DNA of 35,120 bases from SKVL01 sp964559575 (GTDB lineage: Bacteria > Patescibacteriota > Minisyncoccia > Phycocordibacterales > CSBR16-193): assembly GCA_964559575.1 (NCBI GenBank), contig CAZLGQ010000004.1, forward strand, positions 1 through 35,120, read 5' to 3'. A program made the position numbers and the translations under genes. Numbering within the stretch: the first letter of the stretch is position 1; the number at the start of each line of letters is the position of its first letter. Positions 16,639 to 25,331 of this stretch are shown one piece after another. Below the pieces are notes generated by a model that was given only the letters and a program-made list of their open reading frames with translations, was not told the DNA's origin and made no database searches.

Positions 16639-17550
16639 CTATTCCGCTTTAAAATATTCCAAAACAGCCTTCACTCCGGCTTTATTTTCTTCCCACTCCA
16701 ATTTATCATAAGTCGTCAACTCAACTGTAATTGAAGGAATACCAATAGAAGCAAGCCATCCTTCAACATCTCCTGTTATATCGTAATGATCAAATGAAGG
16801 TATGGCGGGGTAATCAGCAGCTTCAGCATAAGCTTCCATAATACCAACAGTACCGGGAAGTATTCCTTCATTACACTCCGACCCATAAACAGCACCGGCC
16901 ATACTGTGCCAAAAAATAACAGCATCCGGAGATGTATCAAAAACAAAATCTCTTATTACTTTTGATTCGGGTTCTGAGAAAGGCTCATCACCCGCACTGA
17001 CAACATCACCCCTCCATGTACTTTCAGGCTCCCAGTTACAATCAAAGTTTCTATTCAGGTCTACTCCATTTGCATTAAATCTACCATGAGTAGTTTCCTC
17101 CCTTGAAACCGGTGCATCTGAAATATCAAACCTTCCTGTTTTACCAATTACAGCCTTTACTCCATCAGGATTAGCTGAAGGTATTATACTTAAAACAGTA
17201 TCTTCAGGAAGAAATTCAGGATCATTTTCCAAATGATCTATTAATTCATAAGCAAGTAAAACCGAATTCCATTCATAACCACCATGAATTCCTCCAATAA
17301 AAACAACGTGAGAAAGGTCTTCTGACTGATCCGTTGATTCATGTTCATATCTATAAAGCTCTATATCAAGGCCTTCAACAGACGTACCTAAAACAGAATG
17401 TTCAGGCCACTCATGAACTAATTCAGGTTCCTCTTCTTCTTTTTCAACTACCGGTTCTTCTTCTGTTTGTGTTCTGGAAAAGATATAAAAAGAAAAAATA
17501 GCAACAAGAAATATTATTATAAAAACAACAGATTTTCCCAGTTTTGTCAT
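16639..17550 (-). CDS. Exported zinc carboxypeptidase, M14 family
   Basis: 303 residues: a membrane anchor (about 8-24), an acidic linker and an M14 domain. The zinc ligands and active site are all visible: GGIHGGYEW (H89, E93), the substrate-binding NRNF (R167), FWHSMAG (third ligand H215) and TVELTTYD (catalytic E277). Such enzymes remove C-terminal residues from peptides or cut peptidoglycan stem peptides. It is the second gene of a two-gene operon; the paralogue starts upstream and ends 10 nt before this ATG. The pair probably arose by tandem duplication. Substrate is not known. Confidence 0.9.
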   Translation of the reverse strand: MTKLGKSVVFIIIFLVAIFSFYIFSRTQTEEEPVVEKEEEEPELVHEWPEHSVLGTSVEGLDIELYRYEHESTDQSEDLSHVVFIGGIHGGYEWNSVLLAYELIDHLENDPEFLPEDTVLSIIPSANPDGVKAVIGKTGRFDISDAPVSREETTHGRFNANGVDLNRNFDCNWEPESTWRGDVVSAGDEPFSEPESKVIRDFVFDTSPDAVIFWHSMAGAVYGSECNEGILPGTVGIMEAYAEAADYPAIPSFDHYDITGDVEGWLASIGIPSITVELTTYDKLEWEENKAGVKAVLEYFKAE

Positions 17551-17560
17551 AAATTAAATA

Positions 17561-18496
17561 TTAATTACCATACATCTCAAGAACTGCTTCTAATCCTCTA
17601 CGATTTTTATCCCACTCTGAAGAGTCGTGAGAATCCAATAAAACACTTATAGCCGGAATATCAATCTTAGAAAGCCAATCAGCCATATCACCTGTTATTT
17701 TATATGAATCAAAAATACCCTCAGCACTATAACCCGAAGCATCGGCATAAACATCCATAAGCTCTTCTGTTTGGTTTAAAACATCACCATAACAGGTTGA
17801 AGTGTAAACACTACCGGCCGCACCAAAATACACTACCACCGCTTCGGGTTTACTGTTTTCAATAAAATCTTTTATCGCTTCGGACTCCGGCTCTGAAAAA
17901 GGTTCTGAACCTGCATCTATTACTTTATTTTGCCAAACACCTTCAGACTCCCAGTTACAATCAAAGTTTCTATTTATATCTACACTATTGGCATTAAAAC
18001 GACCCACTACGGTATCACCTATTACATCAGAAGGATCAAACCTTCCATCTACCTCAACTACTTTGCTTAAACCATCAGGATTTAATACCGGAATAACTAT
18101 AACTTCAACATTTTCCGGAATAATTTCAAAATTATCTTCCAAATGATCTATTATTTCATAAGAAAGAAGAGAGGTACCCCAAGAGTATCCTCCATGAATT
18201 CCTCCCACAAAAATTATCCTGTCATCACCCCCTCCGTAACGATGAGCAACAATATCTCTACCTTCAACAGACTTACCTATAATCTCTTCTGAATAAAGTT
18301 TTGCCTTTTCTTCATCCTCCTCTTTTTCCTCCTCTTCTTCTTCATCGCTTTCGGTTTCATCATCCTCTTCAACAACATCGGAATCTTCTTCAGCTGGATC
18401 TTCGGTTGTAAATTCCATCAAAAAATCAGTTGTTAGTAAAAAAATAACACCAAAAGATACTACACCCACAACTAAAACAATTAAAAGATATTTCAT
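17561..18496 (-). CDS. M14 carboxypeptidase-like protein, predicted pseudoenzyme
   Basis: 311 residues: a membrane helix (about 2-22), a very acidic linker (about 31-66, mostly Glu/Asp) and an M14 fold clearly paralogous to the next gene. Key sites have changed: HGGYSW has Ser105 in place of the zinc-binding Glu, VYFGAAG has Phe224 in place of the third ligand His, and SVLLDSHD has Leu285 in place of the catalytic Glu. Only H101 and the binding Arg176 remain. The fold motifs (NPDG, GRFNAN, NRNFDCNWE, EPFSEPES, ITGD) are intact and the frame is open, so it is under selection rather than decaying. It may bind a substrate or assist the active partner. Confidence 0.87.
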   Translation of the reverse strand: MKYLLIVLVVGVVSFGVIFLLTTDFLMEFTTEDPAEEDSDVVEEDDETESDEEEEEEKEEDEEKAKLYSEEIIGKSVEGRDIVAHRYGGGDDRIIFVGGIHGGYSWGTSLLSYEIIDHLEDNFEIIPENVEVIVIPVLNPDGLSKVVEVDGRFDPSDVIGDTVVGRFNANSVDINRNFDCNWESEGVWQNKVIDAGSEPFSEPESEAIKDFIENSKPEAVVVYFGAAGSVYTSTCYGDVLNQTEELMDVYADASGYSAEGIFDSYKITGDMADWLSKIDIPAISVLLDSHDSSEWDKNRRGLEAVLEMYGN

Positions 18497-18562
18497 ATTT
18501 AATTTATATAAGAAATTAATTTTTTATAAATACAATGTTATTTGATTATAACACACCAAAGA

Positions 18563-19444
18563 TCATTCCAATAAATTTTCACACAAAGCCCACATTCCTA
18601 TTTCATCCAGACGTGCTTTTTCTTCAAGGTTTAAAAATTTCTCCATTTTTTTAAAAGTTTCAACCTCATAAACTAAAGCATATCCCTCCTCCACCATTAA
18701 ACTATTAACTAATTCGCCATCAGGAAGATATACATATCTTAAAATACGTTCGTATTTATCACGATCAGAAACTTTATCATCTTTCTCTAAAACAACAGCA
18801 CCTTCTTCTAGAACACTCTCTAAATAGTCTTTTGCCTCCGGACCAAAACACTCTTCATCTGAATACGGCCCCTCTATTTCGGGAGCATCTATACCAATTA
18901 ATCTTACCGGTTTTACACTACCATCTACCCTAACCCAAATAGTATCACCATCTATTACATTTACTACTTCAAAAACTCCTTCTTTATAAGAACTTTCCGG
19001 TTCTATTTTTTCTTTTAAATTAACCTGTTTGGGATCTTTAATAATAATTTGAGATCTTCCTTCATAAGTTTTGATCTTCCCATATATATAAATATCTTGA
19101 CCAAACCAAGATTCTATATCTTTAAAAAGATGTGAGTATTCCGAAAAAACAACACTACTAAAAGGACACTCTCTAAAATCCGAACAGAAATTAACAAAGT
19201 AGTTATCATTAGCTGAAACAAATACATGATCAACTGTACCAAAAACCCAAAACTCCTCCCCTACATTATCCAAAGCTTCAAAAAAATGAATTGAATTTTC
19301 TTCCGTTATCGGCGGAACATCAAAAACCTCTTCTTGTTCAGAATAAAATCCCAGCCTATAAAAGATAAAAATAAAGATAAAGATCAAAATCCCTAAAACT
19401 AAAAAGAGTCTTAAAAAATTTTGCTTAAACATAAAAAGTTTCAA
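18563..19444 (-). CDS. Exported thermonuclease (staphylococcal nuclease-like)
   Basis: 293 residues with an N-terminal membrane anchor (about 9-30), a middle OB-like region (about 45-140, with FWVFGTVDHVFVS and WFGQDIYIYGKI), and a C-terminal SNase domain (about 150-285). The SNase active site is seen in NVIDGDTIWVR (Asp for calcium), VRLIGIDAPE (Arg, Asp) and DKYERILRYVY (Glu, Arg). It cleaves DNA and RNA to 3'-phosphonucleotides, probably outside the cell. The start at 19444 or the Met four codons later are both possible. The middle region looks like a second, degenerate OB fold. Confidence 0.9.
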   Translation of the reverse strand: MKLFMFKQNFLRLFLVLGILIFIFIFIFYRLGFYSEQEEVFDVPPITEENSIHFFEALDNVGEEFWVFGTVDHVFVSANDNYFVNFCSDFRECPFSSVVFSEYSHLFKDIESWFGQDIYIYGKIKTYEGRSQIIIKDPKQVNLKEKIEPESSYKEGVFEVVNVIDGDTIWVRVDGSVKPVRLIGIDAPEIEGPYSDEECFGPEAKDYLESVLEEGAVVLEKDDKVSDRDKYERILRYVYLPDGELVNSLMVEEGYALVYEVETFKKMEKFLNLEEKARLDEIGMWALCENLLE

Positions 19445-19497
19445 TAAAACTTTATCTTAGTAAATCAAAAATGATCTATTTTAACCACAAATCAAGA

Positions 19498-21195
19498 TCA
19501 CTTCTTACCTAATTTAGAAACCTCTCTTTCTACTTCTTCATCTTCGATCTTTTTATACAAAGGTGAAACATCTAAAACCTTAAAGAGTTCTTCAGGTTCC
19601 GGATATTCCCAAGAACCGATTTTAAAACCTAAAAACTCATGTATCTTCTCTGAAGTTTTAGGTAAAAATGGATTAACAATAATGGACAGAACTCTGATCG
19701 TTTGAATAAGAACAGCCAACTCTGATTCAACTTCATCTCTTTTACTTTCATCCTTTATCTTAGCCCAAGGTTCTTTTTTATCAATATACCTATTAGCAGT
19801 TTCTGCTATCTCTAAAATAACTTTAAATCCGGCTCTGAATTTACCTTTCTCTATTAATTTACCAAGCTTTTCAAAAGATTTCTGTGAAAGATCTAAAAGT
19901 TCTTTTGAGTCATCATCTAAAGACTTTGGAAACCTAACTCCTTCCGGAAAATTCTTTTTACTAAATGAAAGAACTCTGTTAACCAAATTACCAAAAGTTC
20001 CAATAAGTTCTCCATTTACACGCTGAGCAAATTCAGACCAATAGAAATCAACATCACTATTTTCAGGTCCATTGTATATTAAAAAATAACGAACTGTTTC
20101 AGGGTTAAAACTTTCCAAAAGATCAGGAAGCCACACCGCCCAGTTTCTACTTTTTGAGAACTGTTTCCCTTCAAGATTTAAATACTCGGAAGAAACTATC
20201 CTGTCAGGAGTATTCAAAGACCCTTCCGCAAGCAAAATACCGGGCCAAATTATAGTATGAAAAGGTACATTATCTTTACCGTGTACATAGTAATGAATAG
20301 CTTCTTTATTTTGCCACCACTTTTTCCAAAGATCCGGATCTCCTTTTTCCTCAGCCCATTTCTTTGAAGATGAGAGGTAACCAGTTACCGCATCAAACCA
20401 AACATAAATACGCTTTGAATCATATCCAGTTAAAGGAAGAGGTACGCCCCATTCAGTATCTCTGGTAACAGCTCGATCTTGAAGACCTTGATTTAAAAAA
20501 CTATTAGTAAAACCCAAAGCACTAGAACGCCAACCACCACTTTTTTTATTAACAAATTTTTCCAAGTCTTTCTGAAGAGATGTTAGCTTTAAATAAAAAT
20601 GTTCAGAATCTCTAACTTCTAAAACCTTCTCTTCTTCTTTTAACTCTTTTTCATTTTTTAAAACCTTTGGATTTATTTTCGGCTCTTTCAGTGAAATAGG
20701 ATCTAAAAGAGTACCGCAGTTATCACACTGATCGCCACGTGCACTATCAAAACCACACTCAGGACAAATTCCTTCAATATATCTATCAGGAAGAAAACGT
20801 TTTAAAAAAGGAGAGTACAAAGCCTTTTCTGTTTTTTTATACAAAAAACCTTTATTATACAGATCTAAAAAAAGATCCTGCACCACTTTAGCATGTTGAT
20901 CGGTGTCTGTTCTGGTATATAGATCATAAGAAAAACCAAGTTTATCAATAAGACATCTCTCAAATTCTTGATGATAATTCTCTACAATTTCAGAAGGATG
21001 AACACCTCTATTATCCGCTTCAACAGCAATGGGAGTTCCATAACAGTCACTTCCTGATGTCATAAGCACATGATCTCCGGCAAGTCTATGATATCTGGCT
21101 AAAACATCAGCACCTATAAAAGAAGCAGCGTGCCCTAAATGCAAACTCCCGTTTGCATAAGGCCAAGCTATTCCAATATATACTCTTCTTTCCAT
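19498..21195 (-). CDS. metG: Methionyl-tRNA synthetase
   Basis: 565 residues, class I synthetase that charges initiator and elongator tRNA-Met. The HIGH motif reads HLGH in the N-terminal GIAWPYANGSLHLGHAAS; the zinc knuckle is CPECGFDSARGDQCDNCG (four cysteines); the KMSKS motif reads FSKS in KQFSKSRNWAVW, as in archaeal-type MetRS. A helical anticodon domain follows (about 390-540). No C-terminal tRNA-binding (EMAP-like) domain is present. The gene lies downstream of the toxin locus, separated by about 58 nt. Confidence 0.97.
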   Translation of the reverse strand: MERRVYIGIAWPYANGSLHLGHAASFIGADVLARYHRLAGDHVLMTSGSDCYGTPIAVEADNRGVHPSEIVENYHQEFERCLIDKLGFSYDLYTRTDTDQHAKVVQDLFLDLYNKGFLYKKTEKALYSPFLKRFLPDRYIEGICPECGFDSARGDQCDNCGTLLDPISLKEPKINPKVLKNEKELKEEEKVLEVRDSEHFYLKLTSLQKDLEKFVNKKSGGWRSSALGFTNSFLNQGLQDRAVTRDTEWGVPLPLTGYDSKRIYVWFDAVTGYLSSSKKWAEEKGDPDLWKKWWQNKEAIHYYVHGKDNVPFHTIIWPGILLAEGSLNTPDRIVSSEYLNLEGKQFSKSRNWAVWLPDLLESFNPETVRYFLIYNGPENSDVDFYWSEFAQRVNGELIGTFGNLVNRVLSFSKKNFPEGVRFPKSLDDDSKELLDLSQKSFEKLGKLIEKGKFRAGFKVILEIAETANRYIDKKEPWAKIKDESKRDEVESELAVLIQTIRVLSIIVNPFLPKTSEKIHEFLGFKIGSWEYPEPEELFKVLDVSPLYKKIEDEEVEREVSKLGKK

Positions 21196-21253
21196 AAAAT
21201 TAGATTATATCAAAAATAAGTTTTATTTAAAGAAAAATATTTTAAAACAAATA

Positions 21254-21657
21254 TTATAATATATTATTATAATAAGGATAATTTTCTTTAATTTTCTTTT
21301 TCCACTTATCTGTCTCCCTTTCTTTTCCAAGATCATTTTTATGATAAACCAAAAGAATATATGAAGTTTTATCTTTTTTATGCAAAGCTACTATAACTCT
21401 ATTTCCGGATGACTTAGGTGAATATTTCTCTCCAGCTACTGCAAACATAAATTTACATATCAAAATATCACCGGAACTATTTATAATCTCCATTTTTCCC
21501 ACCTCTATTGCACGCTCCGAATTAGCACAGATAGCCTCAATGGCACCCTGTGTTATCTGCCAAACATTTTTAGAATATTTCTTTTTAAACTTTTTATATA
21601 ATAACGTTCGGCAAAGTTTTCAATTACTACCGCATACTTTGAGTACTCAATAGACAT
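21254..21657 (-). pseudogene. Toxin of the Panacea locus, RelE/HigB-like, interrupted by a frameshift
   Basis: Starting at the ATG at 21657, the reading frame gives SIEYSKYAVVIENFAERYY and then fails; a -1 change at a run of five A restores KKFKKKYSKNVWQITQGAIE and continues to the stop at 21254 (82 residues of open frame after Met at 21502). Restored length is about 134 residues. The parts KFMFAVAGEKYSPKSSGNR, VALHKKDKTSYILLVYHKND and the closing WKKKIKENYP look like small RelE-fold toxins often annotated as hypothetical in this phylum; that match is from memory. The start overlaps the antitoxin stop by 11 nt. Restoring one A would make it intact, so either a sequencing error or true loss. 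Confidence 0.7.
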
Positions 21658-21910
21658 ATTTGGGATCTTCTTGAGTTATCAACTCGTAAGGAATGATCTC
21701 TCCTTTGAATGAAAGATCAAAAGGAAGCTGTTGATGAGTGAAAACAACTATCTCACGAGTGCTTTTGTCCCTCCATTTTTTCTCTATCTTCTTCATCAAC
21801 TCCTTCTCTTTTGTGGATATTTTATCAAGCTTAACTTTACGACCTGCCTCAGTCACCGAGATAAGATGAATATCATCATCTTTATTTCGTCTTTTATACT
21901 CAATATTCAA
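21647..21910 (-). pseudogene. C-terminal half of Panacea-domain antitoxin (frameshifted off)
   Basis: This open frame (87 codons, TTG-initiated) continues the Panacea domain begun in the upstream XRE gene. It carries ISVTEAGRKVKL, a charged helix and the closing block VVFTHQQLPFDLSFKGEIIPYEL, matching the Panacea C-terminal signature. No start signal is seen; the two frames meet at a run of six T, where one missing T breaks the fusion. If restored, the antitoxin runs from 22338 to 21647 as one protein. It is best read as the broken C-terminal part, not as a separate gene. Confidence 0.7.
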
Positions 21911-22338
21911 AAAACCCTCGCTTCTAACTCATCAACAGCACGAAAAAACTGATCAGAAACCAAACCAAAGTTTATTTTCCTATATGCCATACCACTCATA
22001 CTTTCCAATTCATTATAAAACCAGGCAAAATCAGCCAAATACAGATATTTAGCAAGTTTTGTTTTAGAGATCTTTCCATCACCGGAAACAGTCCGTAAAA
22101 AAGATAACATCATCTGACGATATTTATCATAATTAGGTGCTGCACGGCTATATATCTCCTCAACAGTAATACCTAAAACCAAACTTAGTCGTTCCGCTTC
22201 TCCTAGAGAAACATCTCTTTTTCCTTTTTCAATAGCAACATATGAAGAACGTGCTATATTTAAAACTCCCGCAACCTTTTTTTGAGTTAAACCTCTATTG
22301 ATCCTTATTCTTTTTATAGTATCTCCTAATGTACTCAT
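21907..22338 (-). CDS. XRE-family helix-turn-helix/Panacea antitoxin (N-terminal part)
   Basis: Residues 1-60 form a Cro/C1-type HTH (LGDTIKRIRINRGLTQKKVAGVL..IARSSYVAIEKGKRDVS) that binds DNA. A Panacea (SocA-like) domain follows: GKISKTKLAKYLYLADFAWF, SGMAYRKINFG and DQFFRAVDELE. Panacea domains are found in antitoxins of toxin-antitoxin pairs, where they neutralise many unrelated toxins. The start at 22338 is chosen over upstream Met codons at 22344 and 22368 because the HTH begins there. The frame ends prematurely at TGA 21907 because of a -1 break at a T6 run; the rest is in the next frame. A perfect palindrome 43 nt upstream (22381-22415) is a likely autoregulatory operator. Confidence 0.82.
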   Translation of the reverse strand: MSTLGDTIKRIRINRGLTQKKVAGVLNIARSSYVAIEKGKRDVSLGEAERLSLVLGITVEEIYSRAAPNYDKYRQMMLSFLRTVSGDGKISKTKLAKYLYLADFAWFYNELESMSGMAYRKINFGLVSDQFFRAVDELEARVF

Positions 22339-22380
22339 ATACATAAAGATTATAAAAATATATGTCAAAAGTTAATACAC

Positions 22381-22415
22381 ATATTGACTTATATTCTGAC
22401 AATATAAGTCAATAT
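22381..22415. promoter_or_regulatory. Perfect 15-bp inverted repeat, likely antitoxin operator
   Basis: ATATTGACTTATATT (22381-22395), a 5-nt spacer CTGAC, and its exact complement (22401-22415). The right arm touches the stop codon of the THUMP methyltransferase gene. The length and symmetry fit a dimeric HTH regulator. No T-run follows on either strand, so a terminator is less likely. Confidence 0.7.
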
Positions 22416-23422
22416 CAATCTAACTCACAAACAAATATCTCAGGACTCATATAAGCATCAACTGAAGTTACCATCTTTAACTTTACTGTTTTAGTGATCT
22501 TAAAAGACGACTCTGATAGCGCTCTTTTAAATATCTCCCCTTTAGTTGTATAAACCGCCAGCTTTCCACCCGGATTTAAACACTCTTTTGAATAATCAAC
22601 AAAAATTCTATATAACTCATCTAGATCCTCATTTTTTGATACAGACATCCCAAAAGGAAGATCAGACGTGATGACATCAAACTTTCCAAGATCAGGTTTA
22701 TCAAAAATATTCTTTTCTTTTAACTCTATCTTTTTTATAAGCCCGGCTTTTTTAATATTCTGTATAGCCAAAGAAATGTGTTCTTTTCTGTTATCAAAAC
22801 CAATTAGTTTTTTAAGATGTGAATAACACAAACCGGCTTCGATTAAAAGAGTGGCACTTCCTGAAAAAACATTCATATAAGAATTTGTTTTTTCCGATAC
22901 AACCAAAGAATTTAATGAATAAGCAATAGTTGGATCCATTGCTCCTTCCATATTTTTTACTTTATAACTTCTCATTGAAAGAGGTCTCTGTGTTGTCCGA
23001 ACTCCGATCTCCCACATACCATCCGTCTTTATAATATACATCTTCATATCAGCATATTCGCTTTCCTCCATCCCGAAAGTTCTTTCTATATATTCAGCAA
23101 TTGATCTAACTTCAGACGAATCTGAACCTGCACAACTGATCTTAAAAGTTTTAAATCTATCTTCACTTTCTTTTAAAACTTTATCTATAAGATCTCCCAA
23201 AATTGATTTATGTTTAGAAACATAATAAGGATTTAATTTTTCTCCCTCTATAACCACATAAACAGCAGAAATACTCCTGAAATTCTTAAAAGAAGCAATG
23301 TTACTTACATCACTTAAATATATACTTCCACTTTTTTTCTTAAAAACCTTACCTCCTTTAATTTCATCCAAGACAAACTCCTCCAACCCGGAAATAAAAG
23401 AAAGTTTTATTTTTGTTTCCAT
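22415..23422 (-). CDS. THUMP-domain RNA methyltransferase (TrmN/Trm14/RlmL-like)
   Basis: 335 residues. An N-terminal ferredoxin-like and THUMP region (about 1-150) binds RNA; the family-specific VGVRTTQRPLSMRSYKVKN-like linker is seen as IGVRTTQRPLSMRSYK. The SAM-binding Rossmann part has NVFSGSATLLIEA (the FxGxGT loop) and the catalytic SDLPFG, a variant of the DPPYG/NPPYG motif for N2-guanine methylation. It probably modifies tRNA or rRNA guanosine (for example m2G6 of tRNA). The final Cys-rich end is short. It sits upstream of the Panacea locus in the same direction. Confidence 0.88.
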   Translation of the reverse strand: METKIKLSFISGLEEFVLDEIKGGKVFKKKSGSIYLSDVSNIASFKNFRSISAVYVVIEGEKLNPYYVSKHKSILGDLIDKVLKESEDRFKTFKISCAGSDSSEVRSIAEYIERTFGMEESEYADMKMYIIKTDGMWEIGVRTTQRPLSMRSYKVKNMEGAMDPTIAYSLNSLVVSEKTNSYMNVFSGSATLLIEAGLCYSHLKKLIGFDNRKEHISLAIQNIKKAGLIKKIELKEKNIFDKPDLGKFDVITSDLPFGMSVSKNEDLDELYRIFVDYSKECLNPGGKLAVYTTKGEIFKRALSESSFKITKTVKLKMVTSVDAYMSPEIFVCELD

Positions 23423-23518
23423 ATCTTTTTTAATAAAAAACTAATACCTATTTTAATATTTTTTTAAAATAAAAAAATTTCATAAACAATAAAATATACC
23501 TAATATTTTATTTAACGA

Positions 23519-24073
23519 TCAAAACAAAGACTGAATATCTCTAATATCTCTTTCTACTACCGCCTGATAGATCTCTTGGCTTGATATATCCAAAGATCTA
23601 TCATTTCTATACTTTTTAAATTCCAAAATACACTTTCTCTGTTCGTCACTTAGATCAAAGTTAGCAATACTGAAAAATTTTTTATTTCTATCTTCAAACT
23701 GATCTTTATCCATAAACCAAACGTCTACCACCCATTTAATATTATTTAACCTTTGCTTTAATCCTATGTAATGACCATCCGGAAACTCTTTTCCCTTACG
23801 TCTATCATCCCAGTCTCCTTTGATAAAATAACTCCTGAAAGATCCTTTTAAAAATAAAGATCTAAAAATATCCAAGATCTCTTCAACTGAATAAACATCT
23901 TCTCTGGTAACTGCAATATCAATATCCGGATCAAGCATAACATTACCGGCATAAGCACCAATAAAACTAACTTCACCAAAACTCTTTAGATCATTGACTA
24001 TATCAGTTTTTTCCAAAAGAATATCAGCCTCTTTTTTTAAAGAATCACTTTTTTTAATAAGCGGATCCAACAT
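23519..24073 (-). CDS. Predicted nucleotidyltransferase
   Basis: 184 residues with an NTase fold. Motif: GEVSFIGAYAGNVMLDPDIDIAV, where the glycines and DPDID hold the triphosphate and metals, and VVDVWFMD supplies the third acidic residue. The pattern is that of small nucleotidyltransferases such as the GrpB/UPF0157 or AadE-like group. The substrate is not known. It follows the Nudix gene by 5 nt, so the two are co-transcribed, perhaps acting on related nucleotides. Confidence 0.75.
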   Translation of the reverse strand: MLDPLIKKSDSLKKEADILLEKTDIVNDLKSFGEVSFIGAYAGNVMLDPDIDIAVTREDVYSVEEILDIFRSLFLKGSFRSYFIKGDWDDRRKGKEFPDGHYIGLKQRLNNIKWVVDVWFMDKDQFEDRNKKFFSIANFDLSDEQRKCILEFKKYRNDRSLDISSQEIYQAVVERDIRDIQSLF

Positions 24074-24078
24074 AAAAA

Positions 24079-24579
24079 CTATTTATTATTCAGTAACATA
24101 TCTTTGATCTCTAAAGCTTGACTCATTATCCTATCGCCTATTTCTTTCCAATCAAAATAATTTTTATGATCTTTAGGATCAATTAATTTTATTTCGGTTA
24201 TATCACCATCCGGATCACTAACAAAATCACCATAAGGCTCTACAACACAAACCGATCTAGTCTGTCTAACTACCCTATTTAACTCAAAAACATCTTGATA
24301 ACCAATAAGCTGTTGTTTTATTACCTTCATATTAGTTTCTTCCATAACCTCTCTAATAGTAGCTTCTTCATAACTCTCTCCCTCTTCAATTCCACCACCG
24401 GGCGGTGTCCAGTATCCCTTTGAATCTGCGTAAACAACAACAAATTTATCTTTATAAAAACAATAAGCATGCACTCCCTGCAATACTTTTCCTTGAACAT
24501 CCTCTAAAGGATCAGACTCTCTATAAACAACATCAAACTTTTGATTAGACCTATTTATGATAGTTGATCTAATTTCCAT
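24079..24579 (-). CDS. Nudix hydrolase
   Basis: 166 residues from the Met at 24579 (a longer frame to 24627 also exists). The Nudix box is clear: GGIEEGESYEEATIREVMEE followed by TNM, matching GX5EX7REUXEEX with Asn where Gly usually stands. PPGG precedes it. It hydrolyses a nucleoside diphosphate linked to another moiety; the specific substrate cannot be read. Operon with the nucleotidyltransferase. Confidence 0.9.
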   Translation of the reverse strand: MEIRSTIINRSNQKFDVVYRESDPLEDVQGKVLQGVHAYCFYKDKFVVVYADSKGYWTPPGGGIEEGESYEEATIREVMEETNMKVIKQQLIGYQDVFELNRVVRQTRSVCVVEPYGDFVSDPDGDITEIKLIDPKDHKNYFDWKEIGDRIMSQALEIKDMLLNNK

Positions 24580-24727
24580 AATAATATTACTTAACAAATT
24601 AATTTTAACTCTATAGGATCTTTCCAAAAAGAAAACCGATTTAACAAGTATATCAAAAAGCCACTTAAACTAAAATTTACTCAAACACAAATATACCAAT
24701 AATAGTGTTAAATCCATAAACTTAAAC

Positions 24728-24747
24728 AGTATTTTTTAAAAAATACT
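24728..24747. repeat. Perfect AT palindrome between ASCH and Nudix genes
   Basis: AGTATTTTTT followed directly by its complement. It lies downstream of the ASCH gene (minus strand) and could act as its terminator. The remaining 190-base gap (24628-24817) shows nothing else. Low GC makes chance formation possible. Confidence 0.35.
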
Positions 24748-24817
24748 TCAAATATTCTTTCTACTGCTTTTTATAGTTTTTTTAAATTTCAAACCCATTA
24801 ATTTTCTCAGTCCATCT

Positions 24818-25153
24818 TCACTTATAGACCTTGATCCTAATACCCAAAACTCCAAACTTCGCTTCATCTTCCTTAGAATAGTACTTATACATCTCCTTGT
24901 ACTCCTCTTTATCTACACTTCCATATTCAACAGGATCAAACGCGTAGCAAAGATCTCTAAAGGTCGGAAAATGGTGCAGATCCTCAACATAAGTGAGAAC
25001 CTTTTGATCCGGATCTTCCACTAAAGAAAACTCTATATTATCACCGATCTTAATAAGTTGACGTTTTTCATCATTAAGACGTAATTCCAAAGTTTTAGTT
25101 CCATCTTTAATTCCTTTAAATGGTTCAGATTTTAATTTCATTTGATGTAGCAT
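24818..25153 (-). CDS. ASCH domain protein
   Basis: 111 residues with the PUA-like ASCH fold: MKLKSEPFKGIKDGTKTLELRLND (the conserved IxxGxKxxExR), a GDNIEF strand, a central YVEDLHHFPTFRDL segment, and a closing GVLGIRIK strand. ASCH proteins bind RNA or modified nucleosides; some members hydrolyse N4-acetylcytidine. Its exact role is unknown. A start four codons later (25141) is equally possible. The 178-base gap after it toward 25332 shows no gene or hairpin. Confidence 0.9.
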   Translation of the reverse strand: MLHQMKLKSEPFKGIKDGTKTLELRLNDEKRQLIKIGDNIEFSLVEDPDQKVLTYVEDLHHFPTFRDLCYAFDPVEYGSVDKEEYKEMYKYYSKEDEAKFGVLGIRIKVYK

Positions 25154-25331
25154 GACTCTATAATATAACTTTTTAATAAATTTATTGATCTAATCAATTA
25201 AACTCAACAGTTATTTTAACAGTAGCTCAATACCGATTACTATAAAACGATACCGTGCTGATTATAAGTAACTACCCAGCAGAGACTCAAACACCTTAAA
25301 AAATTGAGACAATCGCCTTTTCTAGAATATC

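Noticed and set aside
21585..21920. Programmed -1 frameshifting in the Panacea locus
   Set aside because: The runs are not in the correct phase for a canonical X XXY YYZ heptamer in either gene; two homopolymer losses are the simpler reading.
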